In this document: in pieces, positions 22,536 through 34,188 of the stretch | How positions within the stretch are numbered: position 1 is the stretch's first letter | Layout of the letters: each line of letters opens with the position of its first letter | Source of the DNA: Smallanthus sonchifolius | Lineage: Eukaryota > Streptophyta > Magnoliopsida > Asterales > Asteraceae | DNA: 64,000 bases | Direction: 5' to 3' | Assembly: GCA_023525975.1 (NCBI GenBank) | Contig: JAKNSE010000037.1 | Coordinates: forward strand, 682,001 to 746,000 | The notes under the pieces: generated by a model | Told to the model about the DNA's origin: nothing | Seen by the model: the letters and a program-made list of their open reading frames with translations, nothing else | Databases searched by the model: none | Position numbers and translations under genes: made by a program

Positions 22536-23441
22536 GTTTAGAAAACATCTTTTCTAATACGCACATTAGAAACTACATGTTTCAAAACATTTGAAACCAA
22601 TATTATTTAACCAAATAACAGTTTCTAACACGCTCGTTAGAAAGAAAAGATAAAACGTTGACAAACGTTTTTATTTTATGGGTTTTACAAAAACCACTTT
22701 TTCTAACACGCTCTTTAGAAAAAAAAAAGATAAAACGTTGACACACGTTTATTTTATGGGTTTTACAAAAAATACTTTTTCTAACACACTCACTAGAAAA
22801 ATTCAAATACTTCAAAACGCATTTTGAAACACTTATATTGTTATATATGATTCGATTTAACGAAACATGACCAAAACCCATAAACTCGAAAGTGTTGAAT
22901 CAAAACATTCGTTTTCGGATTCTGTATTGTTCTCCAATAATTAATCTGACTCGTTTGTATTACATACATGAATTCTCAAATTTTATTTGAAAAATTATAA
23001 CAAAAATTTTCCAAGTAGAAATCTATTTATAACCATTTTAAGAATCCAAGATCCTTATAATAAGGTTTAGATTGTCCTCAATTCTAGAAAATAACCAACC
23101 GTGGCTTTTCTAAGTCCAACTTTGAAGGGACCAACGACGAGTTTTTTCAGAAATGAAGAAAAAAGAAATATGTTTTTTTTAAAACACAAACCACGTGGAA
23201 ACAAAAATAGTTTGAGTCACACGATATGGTTTTGACTACACAAACGGTGTTTTAAAAATTTATTTTAAGATTGTAGCAATACGTTCGCGTATAAAAATAA
23301 AACACTTTTAATATTACGATTACAATATAAAGAATCAAACCTATCTTGGAAAGCAAGTAAATCACAAATACGAATACAACTGAAAAATCACAAAATACAA
23401 TAACAGAATGCCGATTTTGACCGAGGATCGTGTTTGACACA
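22536..23441. other. Noncoding segment with hairpin repeats
   Basis: No coding similarity. The first 275 bases hold about three units of 80-85 bp, each with TTTTCTAACACGCTCGTTAG-like hairpins (TTCTAAC and GTTAGAA around six bases) and a shared aaaacgttgaca and ttttatgggttttac. Copies sit near 22553, 22622, 22708 and 22779. From 23068 to 23441 I see only AT-rich sequence. Confidence 0.6.
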
Positions 23442-23622
23442 TGTAGGTCCAGATTTCTCTTGAAATCACTGATTTGATCGATTACACACACACACACAGG
23501 CGGAAACTGTGTGTATGGTGGTGAAACAGATGGTAGAAACAGAATCGGTGAAGATAACAGGCTAACTGCACTATGAATCAACACAAAATGATATGAAAAT
23601 GCAAGAACACAGTGTAAAAACA
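23442..23622 (-). repeat. Truncated 3' LTR of element B
   Basis: 181 bp match the PBS-side end of the 5' LTR (34846-35028), including the (CA)n tract and the TGTAGGTCC end. The U3 part and polypurine tract are missing: at 23623 the sequence passes directly into the end of the extra ORF. At the junction a tract of about 24 nt (cttgaaatcactgatttgat onwards) is present both in the LTR (23459) and in the ORF (23632), pointing to deletion through short homology. Confidence 0.8.
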
Positions 23623-26170
23623 ACTTCCCTTGAAATCACTGATTTGATCGATTTCCTAGGCTTCATTCCCTTGAAATTATTATTGACTTGAGAATGCATA
23701 AATTTCTCAAAGTCATAAGCCATCATTACCTTCCCGGGGTTTTGAAGGGGAAGTTTGGCTAAATCCCTGAGGTCATAGAAAGGAAGTGTCTGGAAGTCAG
23801 TCATATTTTTAAAGTGCTGAACTCCCCCTCTATATCTTCTGATAATAAAAAGCTTCCTTTCTGCATCATACTTCCAGCCAATTGGAGGCCTCTTTAGTTC
23901 TTGATGCTCAGCTATCCATTCGTATGTTTGAGGAGTCTCTTTCGGAATGATTTTCCTAAACCAAGATTTTCTTGAAATTGGAGGTTCAGGTGCAACGGAA
24001 GGTTGATCTTGAGCTGGACTTGATTCAGAGACTGTAGTAGTTGGTTCAGGAGTGACAGTCTTGATAAGATTAACCTGAACATCTTCTTCGCCTTTTTCTT
24101 CATCTGTCAAGGTTTGAATTTCCTCTCCTTCTTCTGTGAAGTATCTGGTTCTCTCAGTCTCTTTCTCTTCGGTGGTCAGAATTTCTGGATAGAGTTCATT
24201 GTACCCAAAGTTTTCAATCTCATCTAGAAGAGCATTTAGCTCATCATCAGATGGTATATCCTCTTCATCGAGTATTACAGTCTCTATCTCAGTAGAAGTC
24301 CCTTTCCCTTTCTTCCTTGCATCTCTTCTCTCACTTGCTGAGGGAAGCTCTAATTCTGGTTCTTCAAACTTGACTTCAACTGCCTCCTTTGTCTTTTCAG
24401 CATGGCCAGTAAAGATAGTCAGTGCAGACTCTGGATCAGTGACAAGGGCAGGAGACGAGGGTTCAACTACAGATGTGGTCTCCCATGAGCTGTTGAAGTG
24501 GTTGGTTGTTGTTGCACAGGTTTTATCATTGAGGCTTTGAGCTGTTCCACCGCTTCAGCTAAAGCCTTGAATTCTTCTTTTTGCTTTGAGATTAGTCTCT
24601 GTTGTGTTTCAAGTTGAGTTTGTTGAATATCAATCTGGGTATGTAGACCCCCAACTTCCAGCTTCAGGTCTTTAACCTCTTCCTGGACATCATGCAAATT
24701 AGATTTTAAGCCTTCAATTTCTTCATCCTTCTTTTGAATCTTATCCTGCATTTTCTTCAGTTCAAGGTTTAAAGTTTTAACTCTTGGTACATGAGAGGTT
24801 GAATCATGAGGTGGTGATGTGGGAGTAGTATGGATGGGTGATTGTTGTGGAGATGTAGGAGGTGTAGGAATGGGTGATTGTTGTGGAGATGTAGGAGGTG
24901 TAGGGATGGGTGATTGTTGTCGAGTAGGTTGTGGAGTGGTGAATAAAGACTCTGACGAGGATGACAAATCTTCTAATCCAGTCTTGATTTTCTTTGCCCT
25001 AGGCTCCTCTTCTTCAAAATCAGAACCTGACTCCACTTGCCTTTTGGAGGATGATGATAGATGCTCTGTTCTTTCATCTGAATCAGACTTGTAGTAGTCA
25101 GATCCATAAATTTCTGCATCCAGAGTTCCACTTGATTCTGCAACTTCCTCCTCAGCTTCATTCATACCAGCTTCAACATTAACTGCTGGCTCTTGAATTA
25201 TCTGTATTTGTTTAACAAAAGGAGCCTCTATCACAGGCTCAATGATGGGTTGTTTTTCTTCTTGAATATTAGGGATGTTTATCTCAATCTCAGCTTCATC
25301 AAGAGGTTGATTACCTTGATCTTGTTCAACTTCCATCTCTTCTTCATCAGATGATAAAATCTCTTCTTCTAGATCAGGGTCAATATCAGGAATGAATTCT
25401 TCTTCTTCGCTAATGATATGACCAAATAGGGGAATGTCAGCTATAGCCCTGTTGGTTCTCTTGTTGGTACTTCTCATATAGCTGAGAGTCTTGGCAATCA
25501 TATGGTCGAACACGAAGTTGTTCCCACCTTGTTGAAGCTCAGGATGAAGATGATTGATGATAATCTGTAGGAATCTTGGATATGCCAGAAATTTCTCCTT
25601 CACGGCTCCTGTCAGGTTGTCCTTTAACTATCTGAAGATGAAGCCAGAGAAATTGTAGTCTCTTCCCTTGACTAACCCCAAAATTGCTGATCCCAGAGTA
25701 CTGTTTGCTGAGTCAAAACCTCCTTTTCTGATTGATAGGCAGTGAATAAACACGTGCACTATGTATCTCCAGTGGCTTGGTAAGGAATTCTTGATTATCA
25801 GACCACTTTTGAATTCTTCTGGATGACCCAATCTTCTGAAGCATTCTTTAACATAGAAGATTGGAAACTCAATGGGTGCATCTGGATTATCATTAAACTG
25901 CAGCACCTCTCTAACTGTAGCTTCAGAAAATGAGACTTCTTGGCCAAGCACAGTTGCTCTAATGTGCTCCACATTCTCAACTGTGATGATCTCTGCAGTC
26001 TCCCAAAATTCCCTTATAGTTGTCTCAAACACCGGCAGGTTGTTGCTGATGGCAAAGCTGATGTTAGAGTTTGCCAGGAAGTTTAAGACACGAATGAACT
26101 CTGCAGCTTTTGGATCATTGGCATTAAGGAATGCGCAGACATTGTGTCTCTTTACGAATAAGAGATCCAT
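23571..26170 (-). pseudogene. Extra ORF (third ORF) of SIRE-type element B
   Basis: About 860 codons from an ATG at 26170, preceded by a T-rich stretch and TTTTACAG as in a 3' splice site. One TAG (25630-25628) and one frameshift near 24480 interrupt it. Order: N-terminal domain (FVKRHN, FLANSNI, FWETAEII, ATVLGQEV, CFRRLGHP, W-R-Y-I-V-H-V, YPRFLQ); an acidic region; threonine/proline repeats (SPIPTPPT, three times, about 24830-24930); a coiled coil of about 90 residues (about 24800-24530); and a C-terminal domain with GWKYDAERKLFIIRR and FQTLPFYDL. No transmembrane helix or signal peptide is visible, so a cytoplasmic or nuclear protein fits better than an envelope. The last 17 codons run into LTR sequence and are probably not original. 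Confidence 0.8.
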
Positions 26171-26223
26171 ACCTGTAAAATTCATCAATGTTGCACAAGA
26201 AGTAAAGTTTCTGAATATACTTG

Positions 26224-26526
26224 ATCGAAACAAGATATACCACCACTTAGAAAAAATTTGAAATAAACACTGTCGAAACAACTAGTTTCGATTGAAATGA
26301 ACTTGGACATCTAAAAAACAACTTTATCGAAACTAGTATTTTCGATTGAAACAACTAGTTTCAATCAACACTTGGACATATTTTTTGAGAAAAACTTATC
26401 GAAACAATCTAGTTTCGATCAGAGATACAAGGGCAAGTTTGGGTGTCGAAACTAGTAGTTTCGATTGAAAAACCTGTTGAAAATTTTTGAAAGTGTTAAC
26501 CTTTTTATCGAAACTACTTGGTTTCG
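26224..26526. promoter_or_regulatory. Palindrome cluster before extra ORF B
   Basis: At least five copies have arms TCGAAAC and GTTTCGA around 3-6 bases, for example 26273-26291 (centre AACTA) and 26507-26526. The same motif occurs in the LTR (35134-35270) and leader (34200-34450) of this element. Confidence 0.75.
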
Positions 26527-27016
26527 AAAACCCAAACCCCTTTGATTCACGACACTCAGATTAAGATAAACAATTGAAAGAAGGGTTTAAAGTGGCCTGT
26601 AAATGACGGAACTTCATCTTACCGAATGTGATACTGTTATCTGCAAGAGTACACATTAATCATGAGTTCAAAGATGATAGAGATGTTTGCAAACATGGAT
26701 AAGCACAAAAACGACTGTTATTATGAAGATTTAGTGAAACAATTTTCAAATTTTGAAACCCTAGGTCTGTCGATTTGCAAAAATCATCCAAATGAAGTAG
26801 TGAGACGTTACCTGATGATGGAGACGATGGTGACAACGGGGGAAAATCAGGTGATTAACGCTGATATCTTGCAACTCAGACCGATGGCTTGAGAGATTTT
26901 GTGTATGACAGAGAAGGTGAAGAGGGTTCGGAGAATGACGAGTGAAACTTAGCATGAATGTAAAGATTGATTATGAAGGCATTCAATTTGCGTATGACAA
27001 AAGACAAAAATGCCCC

Positions 27017-27114
27017 TGTCGAAACAACTAGTTTCGATAGGCCAAATTAGTTTCGATAGGCCAAAGTAATTTCGATGTCAAGGTAGTTTCGGTAAGCCAA
27101 AGTAGTTTCGATAA
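27017..27114. promoter_or_regulatory. Tandem half-sites of the family B motif
   Basis: One full palindrome (TCGAAAC, AACTA, GTTTCGA) is followed by four half-sites TAGTTTCGATAGGCCAAA-like at about 20-bp spacing. Confidence 0.7.
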
Positions 27115-27556
27115 GTCAAGGACAGAAACTAAAAAAATCAAAACTAACATATATACTCTGTAAAAACAAACTGAACTATAGAAATGAAATTATACACATG
27201 ATATTTACACTTGCCTTTTTGAAAAAGATCCAACATGAGATCAGATCTGGTCAGTCTTTTGAAACACTTCCTTTTGCAAATAACTACTGTGAGTCCCTTA
27301 AGATAGCTGATATTTGTGCAAAGTAAACCCGAACATTTGTTTGTACATAGATTTCATGTGTTTATTAGGTACCATTTAAGCAATATACAAGGTGTACCCC
27401 ACATATTGAAATAAAATGATTTTGAAAACCTATCAATACTCAAGAAGTACCCATCTTCATCCTATCATCTCTTTCTGATTAACCAAGGTACCGTCTTAGT
27501 AAGTTCAAAGTACCACCAAGATAAAATAAGAAATCCAAGTGGATTAGAGAATTTAA

Positions 27557-27770
27557 AATAAAAATATCCAAGTAGATATTAAAAGGTACGAACATTCTAG
27601 ATCTTTGCGTAAGCAAAACAGAAGAAGTCGTAAAATTATCCAAGCGGATAGAAAAAAGTTGAACACCCGAGATCTTTGCGTAAGCAAAACAGACGGGGTC
27701 AAATCATCCAAGTGGATGGGAAAAGGATGAGCACCCGAGATCTTTGCGTAAGCAAAACATACGGGGTCAT
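27557..27770. repeat. Tandem repeat of about 62 bp, three copies
   Basis: Units contain atccaagtggatgggaaaag and gagatctttgcgtaagcaaa. The second and third copies are closest and the first is more diverged. Confidence 0.85.
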
Positions 27771-28136
27771 CGGTGGTAAATATCGTTACTTTGACGGTCA
27801 CTTGGCGTATGAATAGGAATCCAATACGTAAGACTATATCTGATTGAATCGGTTTTCTTAGATATAAAAATGGGTTAGATGTTTCAATAATGGGTTCAAA
27901 CACACGAGTATGAGATATATAATTTAGGTTTTCACACTACTTACAAGTTTTAACCATATGCCGGGCCTACCAGCTATACCTCAGTAAACACCATCGCTTT
28001 TGGTCCATTCCATGTCCAAGAGATGAGATCAGACACTATCATTTCTCAAAGGTCAGATTCAATTTTTTTTTTGCTGTAACAAAACCACTTGTAAGATTAT
28101 ATACGCAGCAATTCTTTTCAATAATAAAATCTTATA

Positions 28137-28150
28137 TCTCCCCCAAAAGA
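28137..28150 (-). other. Internal polypurine-like tract after pol
   Basis: On the minus strand this reads tcttttgggggaga, about 100 bases after the pol stop. It resembles the polypurine tracts before the LTRs of these elements but lies far from the 3' LTR. It could be a central polypurine tract or a mark of an older LTR junction. Confidence 0.35.
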
Positions 28151-28244
28151 GTTGCGTAGAAACTGTACAGAAAAATAAAATATTTTTGGGAATTTTCTTT
28201 GACAATTAATCAGAATTAGATAATCAAACTAATATTCACAAGAT

Positions 28245-31200
28245 TTACTGAAAGTTTATCATTCCAAGCATCTCCACCAGTTGGGCAAATCTAGTAGAGT
28301 CAAAAGACTTTGTGAAGATGTCTGCGGTTTGTTTATTAGTTTTGACTTCAACGATCTGAATATGCTTCTTTTCCACACAGTCACGGATGAAGTGATGTTT
28401 GATTTCAATGTGTTTGGTTTTGGAGTGCTGAACTGGGTTTTTGGTGATATGGGGAACGGCAGTGTTGTCACACAGAATGGGTGTCTGATGGAATGTGATC
28501 CCATAGTCAAGCATCTGATGGTGTATCCATCTGACTTGGGAACAACAGAGGGCTGCGGCAATGTATTCGGCTTCAGCGGTGGATTGGGAAATGGTGGATT
28601 GTTTCTTACATTGCCATGAGACAAGGCGGTTGCCAAGGAATTGACAATCTCCAGAAGTGGATTTTCGGTCTAAGTTGAAACCCCCGTTGTCTGAATCTGA
28701 ATAAGCCACAAGATCAAACATGTCAGTTTTAGGATACCACAGACCCAATTTTGGCTTATACTTTAAATATCTTAAAATACGTTTGACAGCAGATAAATGA
28801 GAGAGTTTAGGATTAGCCTGAAAACGTGCACACAAGCACACTGCAAACATGATGTCGGGTCTGCTGGCCGTGAGATACATGAGAGATCCTATCATAGATC
28901 GATAGAGATGCTGATCAACGCTTTCACTATCCACATCAGGAGTCAAACAATGTCGAACTTCCATAGGAGTTTTTACTGGGTGGGAATCAGCCATTTTGAA
29001 CTTGGTCAAGATTTCTTTCACGTATTTTTCTTGATGGATAAGGATCCCTGACTCAGACTGATCGACTTGTAGTCCCAAAAACAACTTCATTTCTCCCATG
29101 GAGCTCATTTCAAACTTAGATCCCATCACTTCCTCAAATTCTTTGCAAAGACGGGGATTTGTAGATCCAAAAATGATATCATCCACATAAATTTGCACCA
29201 TGATTGTATCCTTTTCATCCTTCCATTTGAACAAAGTTTGGTCAATTGCTCCTCGTGTGAAACCATTCTCAAGCAGATGCTTTGATAAAGTTTCATACCA
29301 TGCACGAGGTGCTTGGTGAAGACCGTACAATGCTTTGTCTAACTTGTAAACACGGTCTGGAAAATTAGGATCAATGAAACCCGGCGGCTGCTTGACATAT
29401 ACTTCCTCTTGAACTTTGCCATACAAAAATGCGCTTTTGACATCCATTTGATGAACGGTGAAGTCCATGTAGGCTGCATAGGCGAGAAACATTCGGATGG
29501 CTTCTAAGCGAGCCACTGGTGCAAAGACTTCCTCATAGTCAATCCCTTCTTCTTGATAGAAACCTTGAACCACCAGACGAGCTTTATTTCTAATGACAAT
29601 ACCCCCTTCATCCTTTTTGTTGCGAAAAACCCAACGAGTGCCGAATGGTACTTTGTTCTTGGGAAGATCTACCAAATTCCACACATGCAGCTTTGAGAAT
29701 TGCTGTAGCTCTTCCTGCATTGCTTCCACCCAGCTGTTTTCTAGCAGTGCTGCTTTGATGTTCTTTGGTTCAACTTGAGAAATGAAGCAAGAAAACATGT
29801 TGTTTGCCAATGCATCACATGCACTTCGGGTACTGACACCCACATTGAGTGGACCAATGATGTTATTGGTGGGATGAATCTTGTGAATACGCAATTGAGG
29901 AATGTCATCTTCTTCCACTACTTCCTCCAAATTCGTAATATTTTTAGCAGGAAGATTAGCAATTTCATTAATAGGATCTTCAGCAGGTGATTGTGGTGCA
30001 ACATCTACTATTGGAATGTTGTTGTCTTCAACAGTTTCACTTGTTGCACCAGAACCGGAAGACTCCATATTAGATTCAGCATCAGCAACTACAGGGATTT
30101 CAACCTGAGCAGAAGAGGAAGAGCCTTGATCATTTATGTTCCCTAGATTGTTCACAGAGAAGTAAGGATTAGCATGAGTTGATTCATTAGAGAAATTAGG
30201 AAGATTAAATGATCTAAAAACTGAATCGACGTCAAAGAGCCAATTGGGACCGTCTCCTGCGTCCGTATGATTGTTTTCATGCCAATTGATATCAATGGAC
30301 TCCATCACTATCCTTTTCTTCTTATGGTAGACACGAAAAGCACGTTGATTGGATAAGTAACCAACAAAATAGCATTCATCAGCTTTGGCTTCAAACTTGT
30401 TCAGCTGATCTGAAGTGTTCAATATTGTGCACACACACCCAAATTTTCTGAAGAAATCAATAACTGGCTTGCGCTTGAACATGATCTCATAAGGTGTCTT
30501 GTTGCAACTTTTAGTGATAAGAACCCGATTTTGCACAAAACAAGCAGTGTTGACCGCCTCAGCCTAGAAAGTCACGGGAAGCTTAGAGTCAACAATCATA
30601 GTTCGTGCAGCTTCAATTAAAGTGCGGTTTCTCCTTTCAGCTACACCGTTTTGTTGAGGAGTACGAGGTGCACTAAATTGTTGAGAAATTCCTTTGCTTT
30701 CACAGAAGGAATCAAGAGTTGCATTTTTGAATTATGTTCCATGATCACTGCGGATAGTCTTCACACTTAGATTGAAGAGGTTCTCAATTTGAAGCAGATA
30801 GGTTTTTAAAATCTCTGGCGTCTCATCTTTCTTAGCTAGGAAGAACACCCAAGTGAATCGAGAAAAATCATCTGTTACCACCAGACAGTAGGACTTTCGT
30901 CCAAGACTCATGACACTCACCGGAACAAAGAGATCCATGTGAAGCAATTGGAGAGGAGAGTCAATGGAATTTGTGGTTTTAGGCTTATGTGAAGATTTGT
31001 GCTGTTTTCCCTTGGAACATGAGATACAGTGTTCCATAGGAGTGAAATCTTTGAGAGGTATTCCAGTGACGAGGTTGCCTCGAACCAGTCGGTTCATTGT
31101 TTTGAAATTGACATGTCCCAACCTCTTATGCCACAGGAAAGATTCATCTTCGGAAGCCTTTGAGAGAAAATACGATTCAATGCCCGATGGGTTGTTCATA

Positions 31201-31571
31201 TCCAAGCTATATGTGTTGTATCTTCTGGGAGCACGCATTAGAATAAGTTCTTCTGGGATCACCACTCCAGGCTTCAAGATAAGACATTCTCTTGAATTGA
31301 ATAATGAACAAAAGTCCTTGTCACAGATCTGAGAAACACTCATCAGATTGTATTTCAATTGAGGAACATAGTTGACAAATTCCAGACTATTTACTCCATT
31401 CGATACTGTTCCTTGTCCTTCAATCTTTCCTCCTCTTGGGTTTCCAGCAAAAGCAACATACTCTCCATCAATTTGATGATAATCTTGCAGCAAGTTAAAG
31501 TGCCCAGTCATATGTCTTGAACATCCACTATCTACATGCCAGATGTTATCGCCTGTTCTTCTTGATTGACC
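28245..31571 (-). pseudogene. pol: SIRE-type Copia pol, element B (PR-IN-RT-RNaseH)
   Basis: A single frame of about 1,109 codons from just after a TAG at 31574-31572, with only two internal nonsense codons (30734-30732 and 30566-30564). Landmarks: protease DSG at 31532-31524; integrase zinc-binding H-H-C-C (HKRLGH and CISC); integrase core with HMDLF, RSDHGT and QQNGVAERRN; RT with YVDDIIFGS near 29190; RNase H with DSDNGG, LVSWQCKKQ and AEAEYIAAA. LFGP in the integrase core is LFVP here. The 763-codon stretch from 30536 to 28245 is uninterrupted and covers the integrase C-terminus, RT and RNase H. The protease cuts the polyprotein, RT/RNase H copy the RNA, and integrase inserts the cDNA. 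Confidence 0.9.
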
Positions 31572-31725
31572 CTATACACAACGAACCATTTAAACCTTTT
31601 GACCAATACCGTTGCAATCAAGAGATTTTTGTGTCAGGATATGACATCACATTGGAATCATAATTAGAACCATCCTGTGATGAAGCACGGTCATCAAATA
31701 GAACATTATTTTTAATTTTCCAAGT

Positions 31726-34188
31726 TCATTTTAAATAATTTTTAGCATTTTTAATTCTTTTACACCTAGATTTTCTACTGTGAGAAGATTTAGGCAACAC
31801 ATATGAGTTTAATGAACTTTTGGGAGATGATTCTTCATTACCATTTGTGGTTGTCAATTTACAACCATTTGAGACATGATTTGAGGCACCACAACTAAAA
31901 CAAACTTTTTCACAAGATATCTTAGCCTGATAATGGTCATCACAAGATGAAGATGATTGTGATGTTGAGGAATCTGAACATGAGACGGTTCTTTCATCAA
32001 TAACTTTGTCTTGAAGACGATGTGCTTCCTTTAATCTGAAAAAGTCCATGTTGCTCATGGCTTCACGTGGTACATCATTCACAATAATTCCTGCACTTTT
32101 AAACTTGGTAACACATGGCACAACATTCAATGATTTAGGAACAAAAGGCAAAGCATTTTTAAATTTAGAAACATCACATCCCAAACCCGTATGCTCAGCA
32201 GGCATAGAGTCAAAATACAAGTTTTCAACGTGTTCACAAATATTTGGTTTTGACACGGACATATTATTACATTCATCCGACTCAAGTTCTTTTAAAATGG
32301 TTCTATCATTGGTACTCTCATCACAATCATCTTCGGAATTTACACAATTTGATTCTGCACAAGAAGCAAAACTGTCAGAATCAGAGGACGTAATATAATC
32401 CTCAGGAGATAAGGTGCAAACAAAAGGTGTGGAAACATGTGGAGTTGGCATATCAGCAAATCTACCAGATTTAGAGTAAGGAGGAGGATGAGAGTTATAT
32501 CCAAGACCCTCTGTGCCTTTTCTATTAAATTGTTTATCAATTATCCCAAACAGAATTTTCTGATCCATATCCATGTGGTCAACTTGTAATTTAGCTTTTT
32601 CTGCCTCTTTAACTCTTTCACTTAAAATCGTATTATTAATGGTTTGAGTATTGAGTTGCACAATTAAAGAACGATTTTCACCAAAAATATCACGAATTTT
32701 CTTTAAATATAGTTTCTCATTTTTTGCCACAGAGTCATACATCACCTTAATGTGATCTCGTTCATCAATCAAAGCTTGATTGATGAATCTGTATTTTTGA
32801 ATTTCATTTAGACAAGATCTAGAATTACAAAGTTTAGAAATAACCTCAGCAGGCATAGCAGTGATATCCTCAGCATGTTCAATCATGACACACTTGCCAT
32901 TGTCCTCCACGTCAGCCATCAAGGCTTTATCAGCAGCTTCCTCAGCTTGTTCTCCCCAATGATAATGTCCATCAGCTTGACACACAAGAGCTGTGGAACT
33001 TGAAGAAGATGTGTTTGTCTTGGCGGGATTGGCAACTTGCTTTCCAGAGGAAACCTTCTTTTCTTGCTGATCCTTGGAGGGCGACTCCTTGCAATTTCTG
33101 GCAAAGTGACCCAGCTGATCACAATTGTAGCATCTCACCTTCTTGATGTCAAACCCAAGTGTCTTTCCCTGCTTGAATCTGTCTATGCCAGTCCTTTTGA
33201 TGAATCTTTTGGCTCTTAAGGTCAGCATGGCCATGCACCAATCAATGTCCATTTTCTCCAAATCATCAGGATTAATCTGCTCCAAGTCATCAGGTTGAAA
33301 GCTAACCGGTGTTAGATTTCCAGAGATCAGTGCATCATAGCACGACATGAAAGCAGTCATGATTGGGACATATTCATCAGGAATCATGGTGATGGTCTTC
33401 TGAGGAGCAGAGGAGCTGTTAGATTTAATTGCAGCAGCAGAAGGAGGAACATCAGTCTGAAAATATGGGCTACCAGACGAGTTTGATCCAGCAATAAGAG
33501 ATGTATTTCCAGACTGATTTGTTGGGGTAACTGCTCCTTTCTTAATCTCAATTTCATAAGATTCAAGAATGCTGTAAACTTCCTGTTGAGACAAAGCACT
33601 CAGATTCTCAGTCTTTTTGATCATGATGCGATACATATTCCATTCCTCAGGAAGAGAATCTAGGAGTTTCTTGTTTAAGTCAAGAGTAGGGTACACAACT
33701 CCCATTACTTTCAACCTCGATACAATGCTTGAGAAACGGTTGATCAAATCAGACATTGATTCGCCCCTTACACTGCTGAACATTTCATATTGTTTCTTGA
33801 TCAGATCTCTTTTACTTTCCCTTACATCTTCACTTCCCTCATATCTGGTGCACAATGCAACCCATAAGTCTTTGGCAGTTGTGTACTCAGCAAAGATGTT
33901 GAAAATATCCATAGGAAGAGCCATGGCAATAGTCCCGTAGGCCTTGTTGTCTCGGGCAATCAAGGCTAGATCCTTTTCATCATACTCAGATACTAACTTA
34001 GGACGTTGAACATCAGCAGTAGTAGTTACGGGCTTGTGGGGACCATCAGTGATAGAGTTCAGCAATGTATAATCGTGAAATTGAAAGAAAAGCTTCATCT
34101 TTTTAGTCCACTCATCAAAGTCTCTTGTGGACACAAGAGCAGGTGGTCTGTTTCCCCCAGACTGTTCTGTTGAACTTGAAGTGGCCAT
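31726..34188 (-). CDS. gag: SIRE-type Copia Gag, element B
   Basis: An intact 820-codon frame. Residues 1-230 form the capsid-like gag domain of Copia elements (DFDEWTKKMKLFF, DLWVALC, RYEGSEDVRESKR, LDSLPEEWN). A CCHC knuckle (CYNCDQLGHFARNC) lies near residue 355. A long C-terminal half follows, with coiled-coil character around 460-540, an acidic serine-rich part, and a second knuckle (CFSCGASNHVSNGC) near 775. A Gag of this length with two knuckles is typical of SIRE-like elements. Gag builds the virus-like particle and packages RNA. The stop at 31728-31726 lies about 150 bases before the pol frame, which starts after a sequence resembling a 3' splice site. Confidence 0.9.
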   Translation of the reverse strand: MATSSSTEQSGGNRPPALVSTRDFDEWTKKMKLFFQFHDYTLLNSITDGPHKPVTTTADVQRPKLVSEYDEKDLALIARDNKAYGTIAMALPMDIFNIFAEYTTAKDLWVALCTRYEGSEDVRESKRDLIKKQYEMFSSVRGESMSDLINRFSSIVSRLKVMGVVYPTLDLNKKLLDSLPEEWNMYRIMIKKTENLSALSQQEVYSILESYEIEIKKGAVTPTNQSGNTSLIAGSNSSGSPYFQTDVPPSAAAIKSNSSSAPQKTITMIPDEYVPIMTAFMSCYDALISGNLTPVSFQPDDLEQINPDDLEKMDIDWCMAMLTLRAKRFIKRTGIDRFKQGKTLGFDIKKVRCYNCDQLGHFARNCKESPSKDQQEKKVSSGKQVANPAKTNTSSSSSTALVCQADGHYHWGEQAEEAADKALMADVEDNGKCVMIEHAEDITAMPAEVISKLCNSRSCLNEIQKYRFINQALIDERDHIKVMYDSVAKNEKLYLKKIRDIFGENRSLIVQLNTQTINNTILSERVKEAEKAKLQVDHMDMDQKILFGIIDKQFNRKGTEGLGYNSHPPPYSKSGRFADMPTPHVSTPFVCTLSPEDYITSSDSDSFASCAESNCVNSEDDCDESTNDRTILKELESDECNNMSVSKPNICEHVENLYFDSMPAEHTGLGCDVSKFKNALPFVPKSLNVVPCVTKFKSAGIIVNDVPREAMSNMDFFRLKEAHRLQDKVIDERTVSCSDSSTSQSSSSCDDHYQAKISCEKVCFSCGASNHVSNGCKLTTTNGNEESSPKSSLNSYVLPKSSHSRKSRCKRIKNAKNYLK

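Larger units (their letters stand above)
21341..23067 (+). repeat. Duplicated segment, copy 1
   Basis: The end of the extra ORF, the LTR and about 530 bp of downstream sequence recur at 42830-44984 with only scattered differences plus one insertion. Both ends are sharp: upstream the copies diverge into extra ORF and Athila-type gag respectively, downstream into unrelated sequences after ataaggtt. Confidence 0.9.
26171..28244 (-). other. Noncoding region between pol and extra ORF, element B
   Basis: No coding similarity on either strand. On the minus strand it holds a purine-rich tract right after pol (28150-28137), a 62-bp tandem repeat (27557-27770), half-site arrays (27114-27017) and palindromes (26526-26224), and ends with a 3' splice-site-like sequence at 26175-26173. 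A short plus-strand frame at 26662-26892 has no similarity to anything I recognise. Confidence 0.6.

Noticed and set aside
23482..23500. (CA)n microsatellite
   Set aside because: Part of the LTR of element B, present also at 34890-34902; ordinary simple repeat.
26662..26892. A 76-codon plus-strand frame with plausible composition
   Set aside because: It lies antisense in the noncoding interval of element B, has no similarity to the other elements and no supporting signals.
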